From Gentiana macrophylla (taxonomy: Eukaryota > Streptophyta > Magnoliopsida > Gentianales > Gentianaceae): a DNA stretch of 64,000 bases. Shown here piece after piece: positions 49,733-60,204 of the stretch. The DNA lies in the NCBI GenBank assembly GCA_026214975.1, contig CM047809.1:27975375-28039374 (forward strand), written 5' to 3'. Positions within the stretch are counted from its first letter, which is position 1, and every line of letters starts with the position of its first letter. The notes under the pieces are model-generated. The model made no database searches. It was given only the letters and a program-made list of their open reading frames with translations, and was not told where the DNA came from. The translations under genes were made by a program, and so were the position numbers.

Positions 49733-51285
49733 GAGATCTACCGATAATGTAGAAGGTGAAGTTAGGCCCTGCAATTGCAGAGGCCCACCAAGCAATAGCA
49801 AGTACTGGGAAGCAAGAAATAGAGCTTCCGTGTTATGCATAAGTTGGCTAGGGTTTAGGTTGTTTAAGTCGGTTTACAAGTGCTTATAAAAAGCCTCAGA
49901 GTAGCTATTGTAACATATACTTACAAATTTCTTGTTAAGATTTATATGAAATAAAAGTTCTTGGGTTTTGCTTTTGAGTTTTTCCATTGGTTTCCTTCCT
50001 GTTTATCAACTAGCTTGAATTGATCAAGCTAGATCCGCCATAATCAAATCTATGAAGCTTTGAACGCTTTTCATATTTTTACCATGGTAGATTATTTTTT
50101 TCACGCAATTTTATTAATATGCATGTTTAACGATCCGTAATTTACCGTAATTAATCGTAATAAAGAATATGAAATTCCAAAATTAGAACGCGCCGCTTGC
50201 AATTGCGATGGTCTATATCGCAATTGCGTAGGCAACTTTGTGTCACCCTAAATCGAGATTCAAATAATAACTACGCTTGATCGACATGTTTGATTAACGA
50301 TAGATTAGATCTATCCAATCTACTTTTCGTATTCGTAAATTAACATGAAGGACTATTAGTGAAGTGTTAGTTTGACATCGCCTGATCAATCTTTAGAACG
50401 CGTTAGTCATTGTCGATGCCTGCAGGAGGTTCTCGGCCTCGAGACGACACTTTCTAACTTATTGTACGTGGGTTAATACAACCAACGGGGAGGTTAATCG
50501 CACATGACGCCATCGTCCCTTACAAACGGAGTAAACAAGGTTAGGAAATCACACCCGTAGCTAAAAGTGAATTAAAGCATATGTTTTGATTGACTCGGGA
50601 ATTACGGGAAAGTAAACATAACGATTAATTATACCAAGCTAGAGATAGGTTGTGAGGGGAATACCAATTTCTTTTTTGTCTTTACGCTGGTCGAGAACAC
50701 TCTATGTGTTCTTAATTAGATTAGTACATTTATTATCAATGTTGCATTGTCTCTGTGTGTGATTGACTTGATTCGCCTTCGCTAATCGCTATACTACGAT
50801 TGACCTAGTAGATTTTACTAGTATAAGCGACTTACATGCGCGACATCATTATTCCATATATGTTTTGTTAAATATTTAATATACAAACTATTTGTATTGC
50901 ATTAAAATACTTATACGTATATATTCTCGTATAGTTTTGGATACTAAAGAAAACAATGAGATAGCGAACAAACTTGACCCAAACCAAATGTTCTCATATA
51001 GTTTTGGACACTAAAAACTATGAGATTCTTGAAAATCAGACCAACCCAAAACCATTTGTTTAGATACTCCGTATTATTTTGATTTGTTTACTTCCTAACT
51101 TCACTATACATGACCAACCCGAACCATACCGAAACTATTTATTTTCATAAATTTTTGAAGTGTGTTTTCATATTATTTTGACTTGTTTACGCCTAACTTC
51201 ACTATACATTACCAACTAGAATCAAACCGAAATTCCCATATACTTCAGGCTAAAAAAAAGTATAAGATTCCTGAAAGCCAAACCA
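49733..51285. repeat. 1.55-kb direct repeat, copy 2
   Basis: Second copy of 47605-49143. It begins (GAGATCTACCG) exactly at the outer edge of the copia C LTR. Confidence 0.85.
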
Positions 51286-51342
51286 AAACAAAACTATTGA
51301 CTTTCATATTATTTTAGATTGTTTACTTCTAACTTCTTATAC

Positions 51343-51350
51343 ATGGTGAG
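51343..51350. repeat. Left 8-bp target duplication of the MITE
   Basis: ATGGTGAG, identical to 52250-52257. Confidence 0.88.
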
Positions 51351-52249
51351 TAGATGGCAATGGGTACGGGCTCAAGAAGATCCATACCCCTACCCATCAT
51401 AAATATTTCATACCCATACCCTACCCACTACCTGCTTTGGGAGACATTTTTAAATCCATACCCTACCTACGCGATATCCATGGATTATGGATATTCATGA
51501 ATATTTGATTTCGCTCATAAAAATTAAATGGACTTATCGGCGCCATAAAAACGCTTTTTACGCCATTTTTAATATTATTATTACTGTATAATACTTAATT
51601 TACTTTCAAAGACACTTATACTAGACTTTTTTGTTCAAATTATTTTTATTATTTTTTTAAAGTTGATTCTGTAGTTTACAGTAGTCACAAACATAGAAAA
51701 TATATATATCTAACAATATCTTGTTAGAAAGATTATTTGATCTCGCTTATTTTCTATAATTCAAGAAAGCAGAAGTTAAGAGATTTCAAAAACATCACCA
51801 TTTAAATCGAGCTTAACTCGCGCTAAAATAATGCTCATTTCATCTTGTGACAAATAACAAAAGTGGTGAACTTCTTCGCCCATCAACATTATCTTTATAC
51901 GATATCAACTATTAAAGTCAGATATTCACCATTGTTTGATTCTTTTTCATTGATGAGTTTATTCATCATCTAATGATCGAAATAGAATTGTTTGCTTCTC
52001 ATTATTTTGAGATGGAATGGTGAATTGTTATATATGTGTATGTATATATTAATAAAAATTTGTAAAGTTTAAATTTATATATCATATGGAGGGTCGGGTG
52101 GGTAATACGCCGGGTAGAAAATAGATATCCATACCCTACCCTACCCACTATGGCTTTTGAAAATCAAATTCATACCCTATCCTTAAATACTCTACCCTAA
52201 CGGGATAAGAGAGCTGATATTCACCTGGCCGATCAAAATTGCATCCCTA
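51351..52249. mobile_element. hAT-type MITE (899 bp)
   Basis: Bounded by a perfect 8-bp duplication, the length typical of hAT elements. Terminal inverted repeats are imperfect: TAGATGGCAATGGG against TAGGGATGCAATTT. Inside both ends the segment is rich in CCATACCCTACC-type repeats in the same sense. No transposase frame, so it is non-autonomous. Confidence 0.85.
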
Positions 52250-52257
52250 ATGGTGAG
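52250..52257. repeat. Right 8-bp target duplication of the MITE
   Basis: ATGGTGAG, partner of 51343-51350. Confidence 0.88.
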
Positions 52258-53007
52258 ATTTGAAGTCTAGACCAAAAAAGTCTCAACTTAACAACTGAAG
52301 CAAGTCTAATTGACCCTAATTTCACCATATTCAACGAATAAAGGAATAGTTTCATCTAAATAAAATTGCCTGCTCTTAATATAATTTTTTTTTATTTGAC
52401 ACGTTTTTTGTTACGATATGAAAACATCATATCCAGAAATTAAAAATTACTAATTCAGACAATGAAGCTTACCAAAATGGTTCAGTTGAGATGTGAAGAC
52501 CATGAAGTCCTATTTTAAGTCCCACCGTGTAGGAAGCTCTTCATGCAGATATCCACACGCCAACTAATCGACCGCTAAACAAATTCCGATCACACAATAA
52601 TAATTTCATTTAAGAATATAAGGTATGCAAGTTAGCATACACGGCAAGACTCAGACGCCATGGCGGGCACCAAGAACTTCCCATCCTCGTATGTGTGAAT
52701 ATATGTCCACTGTATGAGAGATTTTTAGCTGCTGCCTCCACACTGGCCAAGACAAGACACGCACAGATCAAAGAGCCCATCTATTTCTAAACCTGATTCA
52801 AACCGATAAGATAGATTATTATTCCAATCACTTCAGTGCATATGCGCATATGAAAATACTATGCAAGAACTTCCTCATTATATATATGGATATATAAGTT
52901 AGTTTTGGCGAGAAAAAGAGAAAAATTTACTAGTTCACGTGAGTTTCATTTTATTATCAATTAAAAAGCCCATGGTTTAGAGTGTATGTTTTCCCAGCTG
53001 TTTGTGC
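52258..53007. other. Upstream region of the ATL gene, nothing else recognised
   Basis: AT-rich, single-copy-looking DNA with no open frame or repeat signature. It probably contains the distal promoter of the ATL gene. Confidence 0.5.
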
Positions 53008-53017
53008 TATATAAAAA
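53008..53017 (+). promoter_or_regulatory. TATA box of the ATL gene
   Basis: TATATAAAAA, followed by a CT-rich leader (TTCCTCTTCTTCAACTACCC near 53083), about 510 bp before the ATG. Typical plant core promoter layout; the transcription start is not shown by sequence alone. Confidence 0.6.
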
Positions 53018-53527
53018 CTCCTGTTTATAAGGCTACATGGCTTAATGAGCCACATAAATGCTCAACCCAAATTCTTGCTGTAATTCCTCTTCTTCAACTA
53101 CCCCCTCCCCTCTTTGTGCTTTCGTCTTCTTCTTTGTCATTTCAAGAAAGCGGCGCCTGATTTAAACTGCTATGCATATCACTTGTGAATCCTCCTCTCG
53201 TCACAGGCTTTAAAAGCTTCTTTCTTTATCATATTACCGACAAAATTTTATCGGTGACCATGAAATGTCCAATTTCTTGTCGTCGTCACATTTTCTATAC
53301 TATTCTTTACACAACAAATAATGCAGATGAACTATTATATGTTTACTGTTGGATAATGAAATGATAAATTCCTTTCTGGTTGCCATTTGTCTTGTCCTTT
53401 TGTACTTTTGTTAAGAACCCATTCCATAGAATCTCCAATCTCAATGACCCAATCTCCCCACTAAAAATCCTTCTTTTTCATATTTCTCGAACATAGATTC
53501 ATGATCACACGAGTAATAGATATAGAT

Positions 53528-54819
53528 ATGGGCATTTCCTATGTTGTTAGTTTATTGTATTTCTTCATCTTCCTGACAAATTTCTCCTTCCTAGTCGGCT
53601 CAGAATTTGCTCCACCGCCGCAATCGGTGGAGAAACAACTGAAAGAACCAGGGCGTTTAAGCCTAGTATTGCTGTAACAGTAGGAGTGCTTACAATAATC
53701 TTCTCCTTTACATTTCTTTTGCTTCTTTATGCTAAGCACTGTAGAAGGGGTGATAGTGGTAATGCTTTCAATCGGTGGTGATTCAAGACCATACCTGCCG
53801 GTAGTTACTGCTCGGAAAACTCCGGTGTAAATCGGGCAGTGGTCGAATCGCTTCCCATTTTCCGATTTGAATCGTTGAAGGGTCGAAAAGATGGGTTAGA
53901 ATGTGCTGTTTGTTTGAACAAATTCGAATTTACAGATGTTTTAAGACTTCTGCCAAAATGTAAACATGCTTTTCATGTAGAATGCGTGACACTTGGCTCG
54001 ATGCTCATTCCACATGTCCTCTGTGCCGGTATCGGGTCGACCTGGAAGACATTTTGCTGGTAGAAGACAGCAGAAATTCGCAACAAAGTGCAAATGGAAA
54101 TTCATCGAGGATTCCATCGACCAATCAATCTCCGAAGGAAGTCAGGGAGTTTCCAGGTGTCGGGCCGGCATTCTTTCGCCGGCGGTAATTCATCAATAGA
54201 AGTGATCGTCGAGAAACCGAGAACTGACCTGACGACGACGACGTCGTTCATTCCAAGAAGATCACTAGACAGCTGGAATTTCAAGAAGAAAAAGAACCCA
54301 GAAAGCGTTGCTATTGGATGCTTCGACAACCGACCCAGAAAAGACGGATTGCTGCTGGCAGAAAAAGCACACACAAATGGGTCCGGAACCGGAAGTACAG
54401 AGTAAAGACGGCTGGAGCACCGGATCATAATTTCCGAGCTCCAGAAACCGAAAACCCGGATTCCAAAATCATCGTTGGAGCGATGTACAACCCTCGGAAT
54501 TACTGTTTCTACAATCAGAAACCATATTAAGCGACAGCCATCGGTTTGTGAAATCCAAAGGCTGCTGCCGTTGCCGCCGCCGCCGGCATCATCGATCAAC
54601 GGCGGTGGAAGTAGCAGTAGTAGGAGTAATAATGAGAGTGGCAGGGATGTAATAAAAGGTAGAAGCATGTCAGAAATCACAGGATTGGGTAGGTTTAAGA
54701 GTAATGAGGAGGAAGATGAGCAACGGCAACGGCAACAGGAGAGAAAGCGACAGGCTGGGGCTGTATCAAGGTGGTTGGCTTGGATTTCTCAATCTCAATC
54801 TCAAACTAACCAAAGTTAG
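53528..54819 (+). CDS. RING-H2 finger protein, ATL42/43-like E3 ubiquitin ligase, frame-broken as given
   Basis: ATL proteins are membrane-anchored E3 ubiquitin ligases. ATG at 53528 begins a signal-like MGISYVVSLLYFFIFLTNF. A transmembrane segment (VGVLTIIFSFTFLLLLYAKH) lies near 53680-53740, the GLD-like motif reads SGVNRAVVESLP, and the RING-H2 (53902-54026) has CAVC, CKHAFHVEC and CPLC, a complete C3H2C3 ligand set. The C-terminal part has SFIPRRSLD, HRIIIS, RWSDV and RSMSEITGLGRF, all ATL42/43-like, ending at TAG 54817. Intronless, as usual. The frame shifts at about 53653, 53773, 53817, 53985, 54180, 54460 and 54560, with a stop near 54403. At least three are one-base losses, two of them in homopolymer runs, which suggests assembly error, but a recent pseudogene is possible. 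Confidence 0.85.
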
Positions 54820-54879
54820 TGTATTTTACCATATATGATCTTTTTTTTTTTTGCCAAAACCATATATGATCTTTGGACG

Positions 54880-55600
54880 AGTTAGGGCATGTTTGCTTAC
54901 ACCACTTAACACTTATTTTTAAAATAATAAGTGATTATTAAAATAAGCTTTTGTTTGATAATATTTTTAACCTCTCTTAATTAATTAACATCTTCTCAAT
55001 TTTCTCGGTAAAATTATTAAAATTTTAAGCTATTGATGAACTACTAAACGCCGAATTTTTTCAATAATCTCCATGTTAGTGACGACACACCCCACACCCA
55101 TACCTACCTCACACCTACACCCCACCCTCACCTTACCCCTAACCCCACCCCATCCATCCTCACCCCACCCATACCCCCACCCACCCCGCACCCACACAAC
55201 CCATACCCTACACACCACACACCCGCCCCACACCCTCACCCACCCATACCCACCCCCCACACAACCCACACCCACACCCACCCATACCCACCCCCACACC
55301 CTCACCCACCCATACCTACCCCCACACCCTACACCCACACCCACGCCCACACAACCCACCCCACACACCTACACCCACACCCCACCTTACACCCCCATTA
55401 CCCCACACCAACACCCCCACCCACCCTACACCCACCCTCCACACACCCACACCCACATACACACTCACTAAACAAATTCTAATTTCGATATAATGTTAAG
55501 TACTAAACAAATTAATCAATTTCAACACTTAAAATATTCACATTTAATTTATTCGTAAGTAAGACTTCATGATTTCACCTTCGCTTTTAACAAACTACTT
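54880..55600. mobile_element. MITE-like segment holding a C-rich repeat
   Basis: GGGCATGTTTGCTTACACCA near 54886, followed by ATAAGTGATTATTAAAAT and TTTTGTTTGATAAT, resembles the ends of common plant hAT-like MITEs. Matching AT-rich DNA (AATGTTAAGTACTAAACAAA near 55490) lies beyond the C-rich repeat. The right end and target duplication were not found. Confidence 0.45.
55080..55462. repeat. C-rich CCCACAC simple repeat, about 380 bp
   Basis: Degenerate CCCACAC/CCCATAC/CACCC array. The complementary strand is G-rich with many GGG tracts. Open frames on both strands here are artefacts of low complexity. Confidence 0.9.
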
Positions 55601-55814
55601 CTTAGCTTTATAAAATCACTTTTGTTTAAATTAAATTACATCTAGAGTTTGAGGTTTTTTTTTTTTTTTTTCTTTATTTTATATACTAGTATTACTAGAA
55701 ATTGTGAAGAGTATTGTTAAGTGATGTTTCTACATGATCACTCAATACTACATGATCCCACCTCGTCATAACTTAGTTGTAAAAGAGCGGATGTCGTTAT
55801 AACGCCTCTAAGCT

Positions 55815-56295
55815 CCGGTCCCCAGTGAAAGACTAAACGAGATATAAATTATTCGAGTAATCGCTAGACCGTCTCATATCGCTTTTGTCTAAAATGGCTA
55901 ACCTCGAGCACACAAGATATTTATGCCTCATACTTATTTGAGAGTGAGCGTAATATTATTTTACAGATGCGAGACTTTACATTCTCCCCTCCCTCATCCC
56001 TCCAAGAGAAGTCTGTAGAGGCGGCCCCACACCTTTGTCTCGCCAGCCCCTATCACAGTGAGTCTGTAGAGTGGCCCTCGCTGCCTAATGGTGTGTCACT
56101 TGGTCCGTCTCGATAGTCGGCCGGTCCTGGTGAATAAGAAACGAGCCATAAATAATTCGGCCAATCGCTAGATCGCTTTTCTCGCTGGTCTAAAAGGATT
56201 ATCCGAGTCGACAAGATCTTTATGTCTCACACTTATACGAGGTGTGAACATGATATTACTTTACGGAGGTGAGACACTACGATTGTTGTAGCAAT
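55815..56295. repeat. Two diverged direct repeats of about 175 bp, 306 bp apart
   Basis: 55815-55990 and 56121-56295 share the order CCGGTC, ATAAATTATTCG, AATCGCTAGA, TCTAAAA, ATTACTTTACRGAGGTGAGAC. Between them lies a GC-richer spacer with CTGTAGAG twice. Unknown dispersed repeat, no coding. Confidence 0.65.
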
Positions 56296-56350
56296 CATGT
56301 GGAGATTATTGTCGCAATTCTCTTTCACTTATACAATAGATCTCGTTAGT

Positions 56351-56355
56351 ATGAT
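56351..56355. repeat. Left target duplication of the 2.6-kb solo LTR
   Basis: ATGAT, identical to 58961-58965. Confidence 0.85.
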
Positions 56356-58960
56356 TGTAACGACCCAAACCGAAACCTGAGCATTTTTTGATTGACTGCT
56401 CGGTCATGACCCGGATATCTTTACTTTTTTATCATCTCGAATTATGAAGCTCCATACTACGATATTTGCGTGGAAGTTTGAATGAACTACTTGGCCTCCT
56501 AAAACACCATTCTTGAAACATATTACTTTCATTTAAAAGTCATCCATCAACTTTTTACATTCCAACCTTATTTATAATAGTTTAGCACAATTAAACTTAA
56601 CTTAAAAACACTTAGTCAAAGGAACTAAAAGTCCACAACATTAACCAACGATCGTCACATGTCACAAATACTACCCTTAGATCATGTAACATCACATAGT
56701 AAGTGAAGACATCCTGATACTCATGAGTAGTCCACTCGATACCCTTGGACGGTGGCACAACACCCATGGGTTAACATTCAAAGGTCCTCATGGAACTTGA
56801 GATGAACACTTGCAGTGAATAGACGAACCATAAGCTACACCGATCCTTCATGATTCACCTGCATCTTCTGTATGCGTGTGCCGCATATAACATAGTTCTT
56901 AGTTCTTATTATCAAACAAAGGAATGCGTAAGTATATTAACATTTAACATATAAAAGAGTGTTTATCATGCTTGATCAAACTATCATTACTTTAACACAT
57001 AGCACATAAACTTTCATTACATTCATCAACTCATTTACTTAACATCATGTTCATTTCTTATGACTTAAAGACAATACAATGTTTAGTATACCCAACATTA
57101 AGAGCTCCGCCACTTTCTTTACTTCGTGTTTCAATTAACCATATCATTTTTAGTATAAGCCAACATGAAGAGTCTGTTGATTGCCTTTGTTAATGAAAAT
57201 ACCACACAATGTCTAGTATAGCCCAACACGGAGAGTTTGCTTAACTTTGACAAACCAAAAGATCGACCATTATTATATCCCATGGTCGTGGCCTCGCTAA
57301 CCGCTCATCATATGTTCACTATTCTTGGTTTCGAATGAGGATCGATGCTAATGATGCTCGAGGATTCGTTGTCTTTATTGCTATCAAAATACTTGACCAT
57401 GCACGCCTGCTTAAAGCATCTCTTTATGCTTTTAATATATTTTCTTTTATTATCCTTTCATGACATTCTTTTACATTTCATGCTTAGTACTCATAAATTA
57501 TAACATCACATATACCATATAATCCTTGAACATACTTACTAGATCACATAACTAGTATATGCCAACTACCATATAACAATATAACAAAATAACATAAGAA
57601 CATGCTTTTGAACACCATATATTAATTTTTCAAGCTATTACAACAAGATTCCCTATCTTCAACATTTAAAAATAACATACATTCAATGATTCCACATATT
57701 ATAAAAAGTGCCATGTTTATAACAACATAGAACGCTATAGGCATGATATCTAAACACATAACATACCTGAATTTCTTTTTTTAAACACCAACTAAAAATG
57801 ATCAAAATCATCTTTCATTGTAAATCCTAAAACATGATTTCTAATGTCCGTAATCTAGTATCATGTATAGTTTGTTCATACAAAAATCTATAAATTACTT
57901 CAGCCTGCATTATTACAAACTACCGCAGAATCATATTTCGAAAAATGTTGCCGCCAGACGGTACACTAGTGTGCCGCGGAGACGATGGCCATCAAACAGA
58001 AAAGTTCCATGTTCTTTAAATGTAAATGCTTAACTAATGCACATACCCAATAACTCAAAGAATAAAATGCATAAACAATAGCACATAGCATAACCTTTTA
58101 TAAAATACTGTAAATGTTTAACCTTTTATAAAATGCTATAAAATCTTTGATGCAAGAGTCCTTACCATGAACAGTAGGGGTAAGATCAACCTTACTATAT
58201 TCCTGCTAGAATGTAATACTCCCTATCAAAGGTTCAACAAGAACTATCTTACAAGCATGAATTCCTATCTTATGCATGATAGAAAGACACCCTTAAACAT
58301 GAAAACTATAATACATTTTACAAATCTCCTGATATGGCCTAGCCATGGTGGCATGGGTGCAGAATGCACTTGACTATGTTCTGAGGTCACGGCTCGATTC
58401 TCAGAATGGGCTTGATTTCCGATCGATAACACCCTTCAAATGTAGAATGGTCAAAAGGCAACCCACGCCGGAAATGCTACTGTGTTATTCTGATTAACCT
58501 CTCACTTTCCTCGTGGACGTGGTAAGTGACCCTTAATTGTGAGGCTTACCATTTATAATACATTTTACAATACTTGGGGTTGTAGATACCGGCCTAAAGT
58601 GCAGCAGAGGTTCTTACAATTGAGTGAAAAGGGTAGGAAACAAGGTTAGGAAATGCTAGGTTTATTTAGGCTCAAACTTGAACTTCAGCATTATTGCACC
58701 TGCCGTTTTGGACGAACTAGCAGGCCATGAGGTGCCATTACCATACCTCATAACACTGAGTTGGAAACTTGAAAAGACTCTGATCTTTCTGTTCAGAGTT
58801 GCCGTCTAGACGCCATATCAGCCTGCCGTTGAGACGGTGACACTTCTCCAACCAAAATTATACTTTATTCTTTATCATTTTATGAGATATATGATGTATA
58901 TTCATGCGACACCTTGACCGGAAAGTGACATAACAACAAAACAAGATTCAGGGTATCACA
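56356..58960 (-). mobile_element. gypsy-type solo LTR (2,605 bp)
   Basis: On the minus strand it starts TGTGATACCCTGAATC and ends GGGTCGTTACA, the TG...CA ends and terminal sequence familiar from plant Ty3/gypsy LTRs. It is flanked by perfect ATGAT duplications. No gag or pol domain inside, so a solo LTR is most likely; a large non-autonomous element is the alternative. It contains three imperfect ~85-bp units around TTAGTATANCCAACA (57080-57240) and five TGCCG...AGACG-type motifs (57948-57984 and 58700-58842). The open frame at 58167-58373 has no family resemblance. Confidence 0.82.
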
Positions 58961-58965
58961 ATGAT
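58961..58965. repeat. Right target duplication of the 2.6-kb solo LTR
   Basis: ATGAT, partner of 56351-56355. Confidence 0.85.
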
Positions 58966-59125
58966 TGAGATCATTTGTATATAATTGGAGTTGATTTTCT
59001 TTGAATTTGATTGGAAATATTTATATCATACTGTAGTAAGAATATATGATTATTTTATAAATAAAATAAAAAAAATTACTGACGACGAGAAAATCATAAA
59101 CTAAACTATACGTATTCACCCTGCA

Positions 59126-59411
59126 AAACTTATATATAAACTTAGAGAAACTTGAAAAAATATACTTGAAAAGAAAAAAATTTTGAAATTGTCTCGATGG
59201 GAGATGTTTTGAAACTACGTCATGCTGCGACGCACTTAACGATTTAGACGCAACGAGCCACGCGACGAGCCACGAATGGCCGCACGAGCGATGCAGAACC
59301 GAAGAGAGCATGCATAGTTTTCTAATGTTAACTTTTGAAACATATTTTAAACGATATTATTCTTTTTAAGTATATTTTTCCAAGTTTCCCTAAACTTATA
59401 TATTATATAAA
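59126..59411. repeat. Fold-back (inverted repeat) element
   Basis: Left arm about 59126-59215, right arm about 59330-59411. The clearest pairing is AACTTGAAAAAATATACTTG with the reverse complement of AAGTATATTTTTCCAAGTT. The loop of about 115 bp is GC-rich, with CGACGAGCCACG repeats, in sharp contrast to the AT-rich arms. The arms do not encode protein. Confidence 0.75.
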
Positions 59412-60200
59412 AAAGCTGTTAAGCTGTCATATATGTAATGCAGTTTGGTGACGAGATTAGGGAACATCTGTAAGAAAGGAACGTGATTTGTCGGGTACAT
59501 TATTCTTAATTAAAATATAATTATTATCAATATAGTATGAAATCAGCAAAGTGGTTGCATTTGCTTAGCTTGCAGGATTTGATATTAAACAAAAAGGACG
59601 AGACAATAAGTCTGCATCCAGATAAGCTTGTGTTTAGTATAGTACTTAATTTAACGGGGGAGTGGTTTAAAAGGACAAAAAAAACAGGGAGGAAATAGAA
59701 ATCAAGACACTGAAAATATAAATTAGGTGATAAAAATAAATCTACTGTTCATAATCTCAAATCAATTGTTTGTTGCAGTGGAATTGACCTGAAATCTAAT
59801 GTTTCGCTATCACAATGGAACAAGAACATTCCTTTTTACTCAAATAAAAATTCCACGGTCATTTTTCCATATTTCTATGTTTAAATTGTCATTTTTAACA
59901 ATAAACAATAATTTTAACCACTAATTTTGACGGTTAATTATATATACTTGAATGATTTTATTTTAGAAAAATAACATATTCATGTTGGAAAAAATTGATA
60001 CTTAAAAAAATAATATGAAACATGTATGAACGTGATACCAAAAAGCAGACAAAGTGACCTAGGGTCTCCCTCCGCCGCCAATCCCCGCCACATCCAAATC
60101 CAAGCCACCAATGGACAAAGATGACTGGCGATGCCAGCTCAGAAGAGGTCGACCTCCTCCGCTGCTCGCTTGAAAGAGCGTACAAAGACCACCGCTGAGA
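59412..60200. other. Intergenic DNA, no gene recognised
   Basis: AT-rich, with a short GC-rich patch near 60060-60180. The open frame on the minus strand there (59958-60185) matches nothing I know. Confidence 0.45.
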
Positions 60201-60204
60201 GGAT

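Noticed and set aside
54102..54680. 192-aa open frame on the minus strand
   Set aside because: It is the antisense of the ATL coding region; Leu and Pro runs arise from Ser/Gly-rich sense codons.
55080..55462. Interstitial telomere sequence
   Set aside because: The units are CCCACAC-like and irregular; the plant telomere unit CCCTAAA is not repeated here.
55030..55471. Open frames of 112 and 132 aa on both strands
   Set aside because: Low-complexity translation of the C-rich repeat, with only a few residue types.
58167..58373. 68-aa open frame as a small gene
   Set aside because: Inside the 2.6-kb solo LTR, no domain, chance length in AT-rich DNA.
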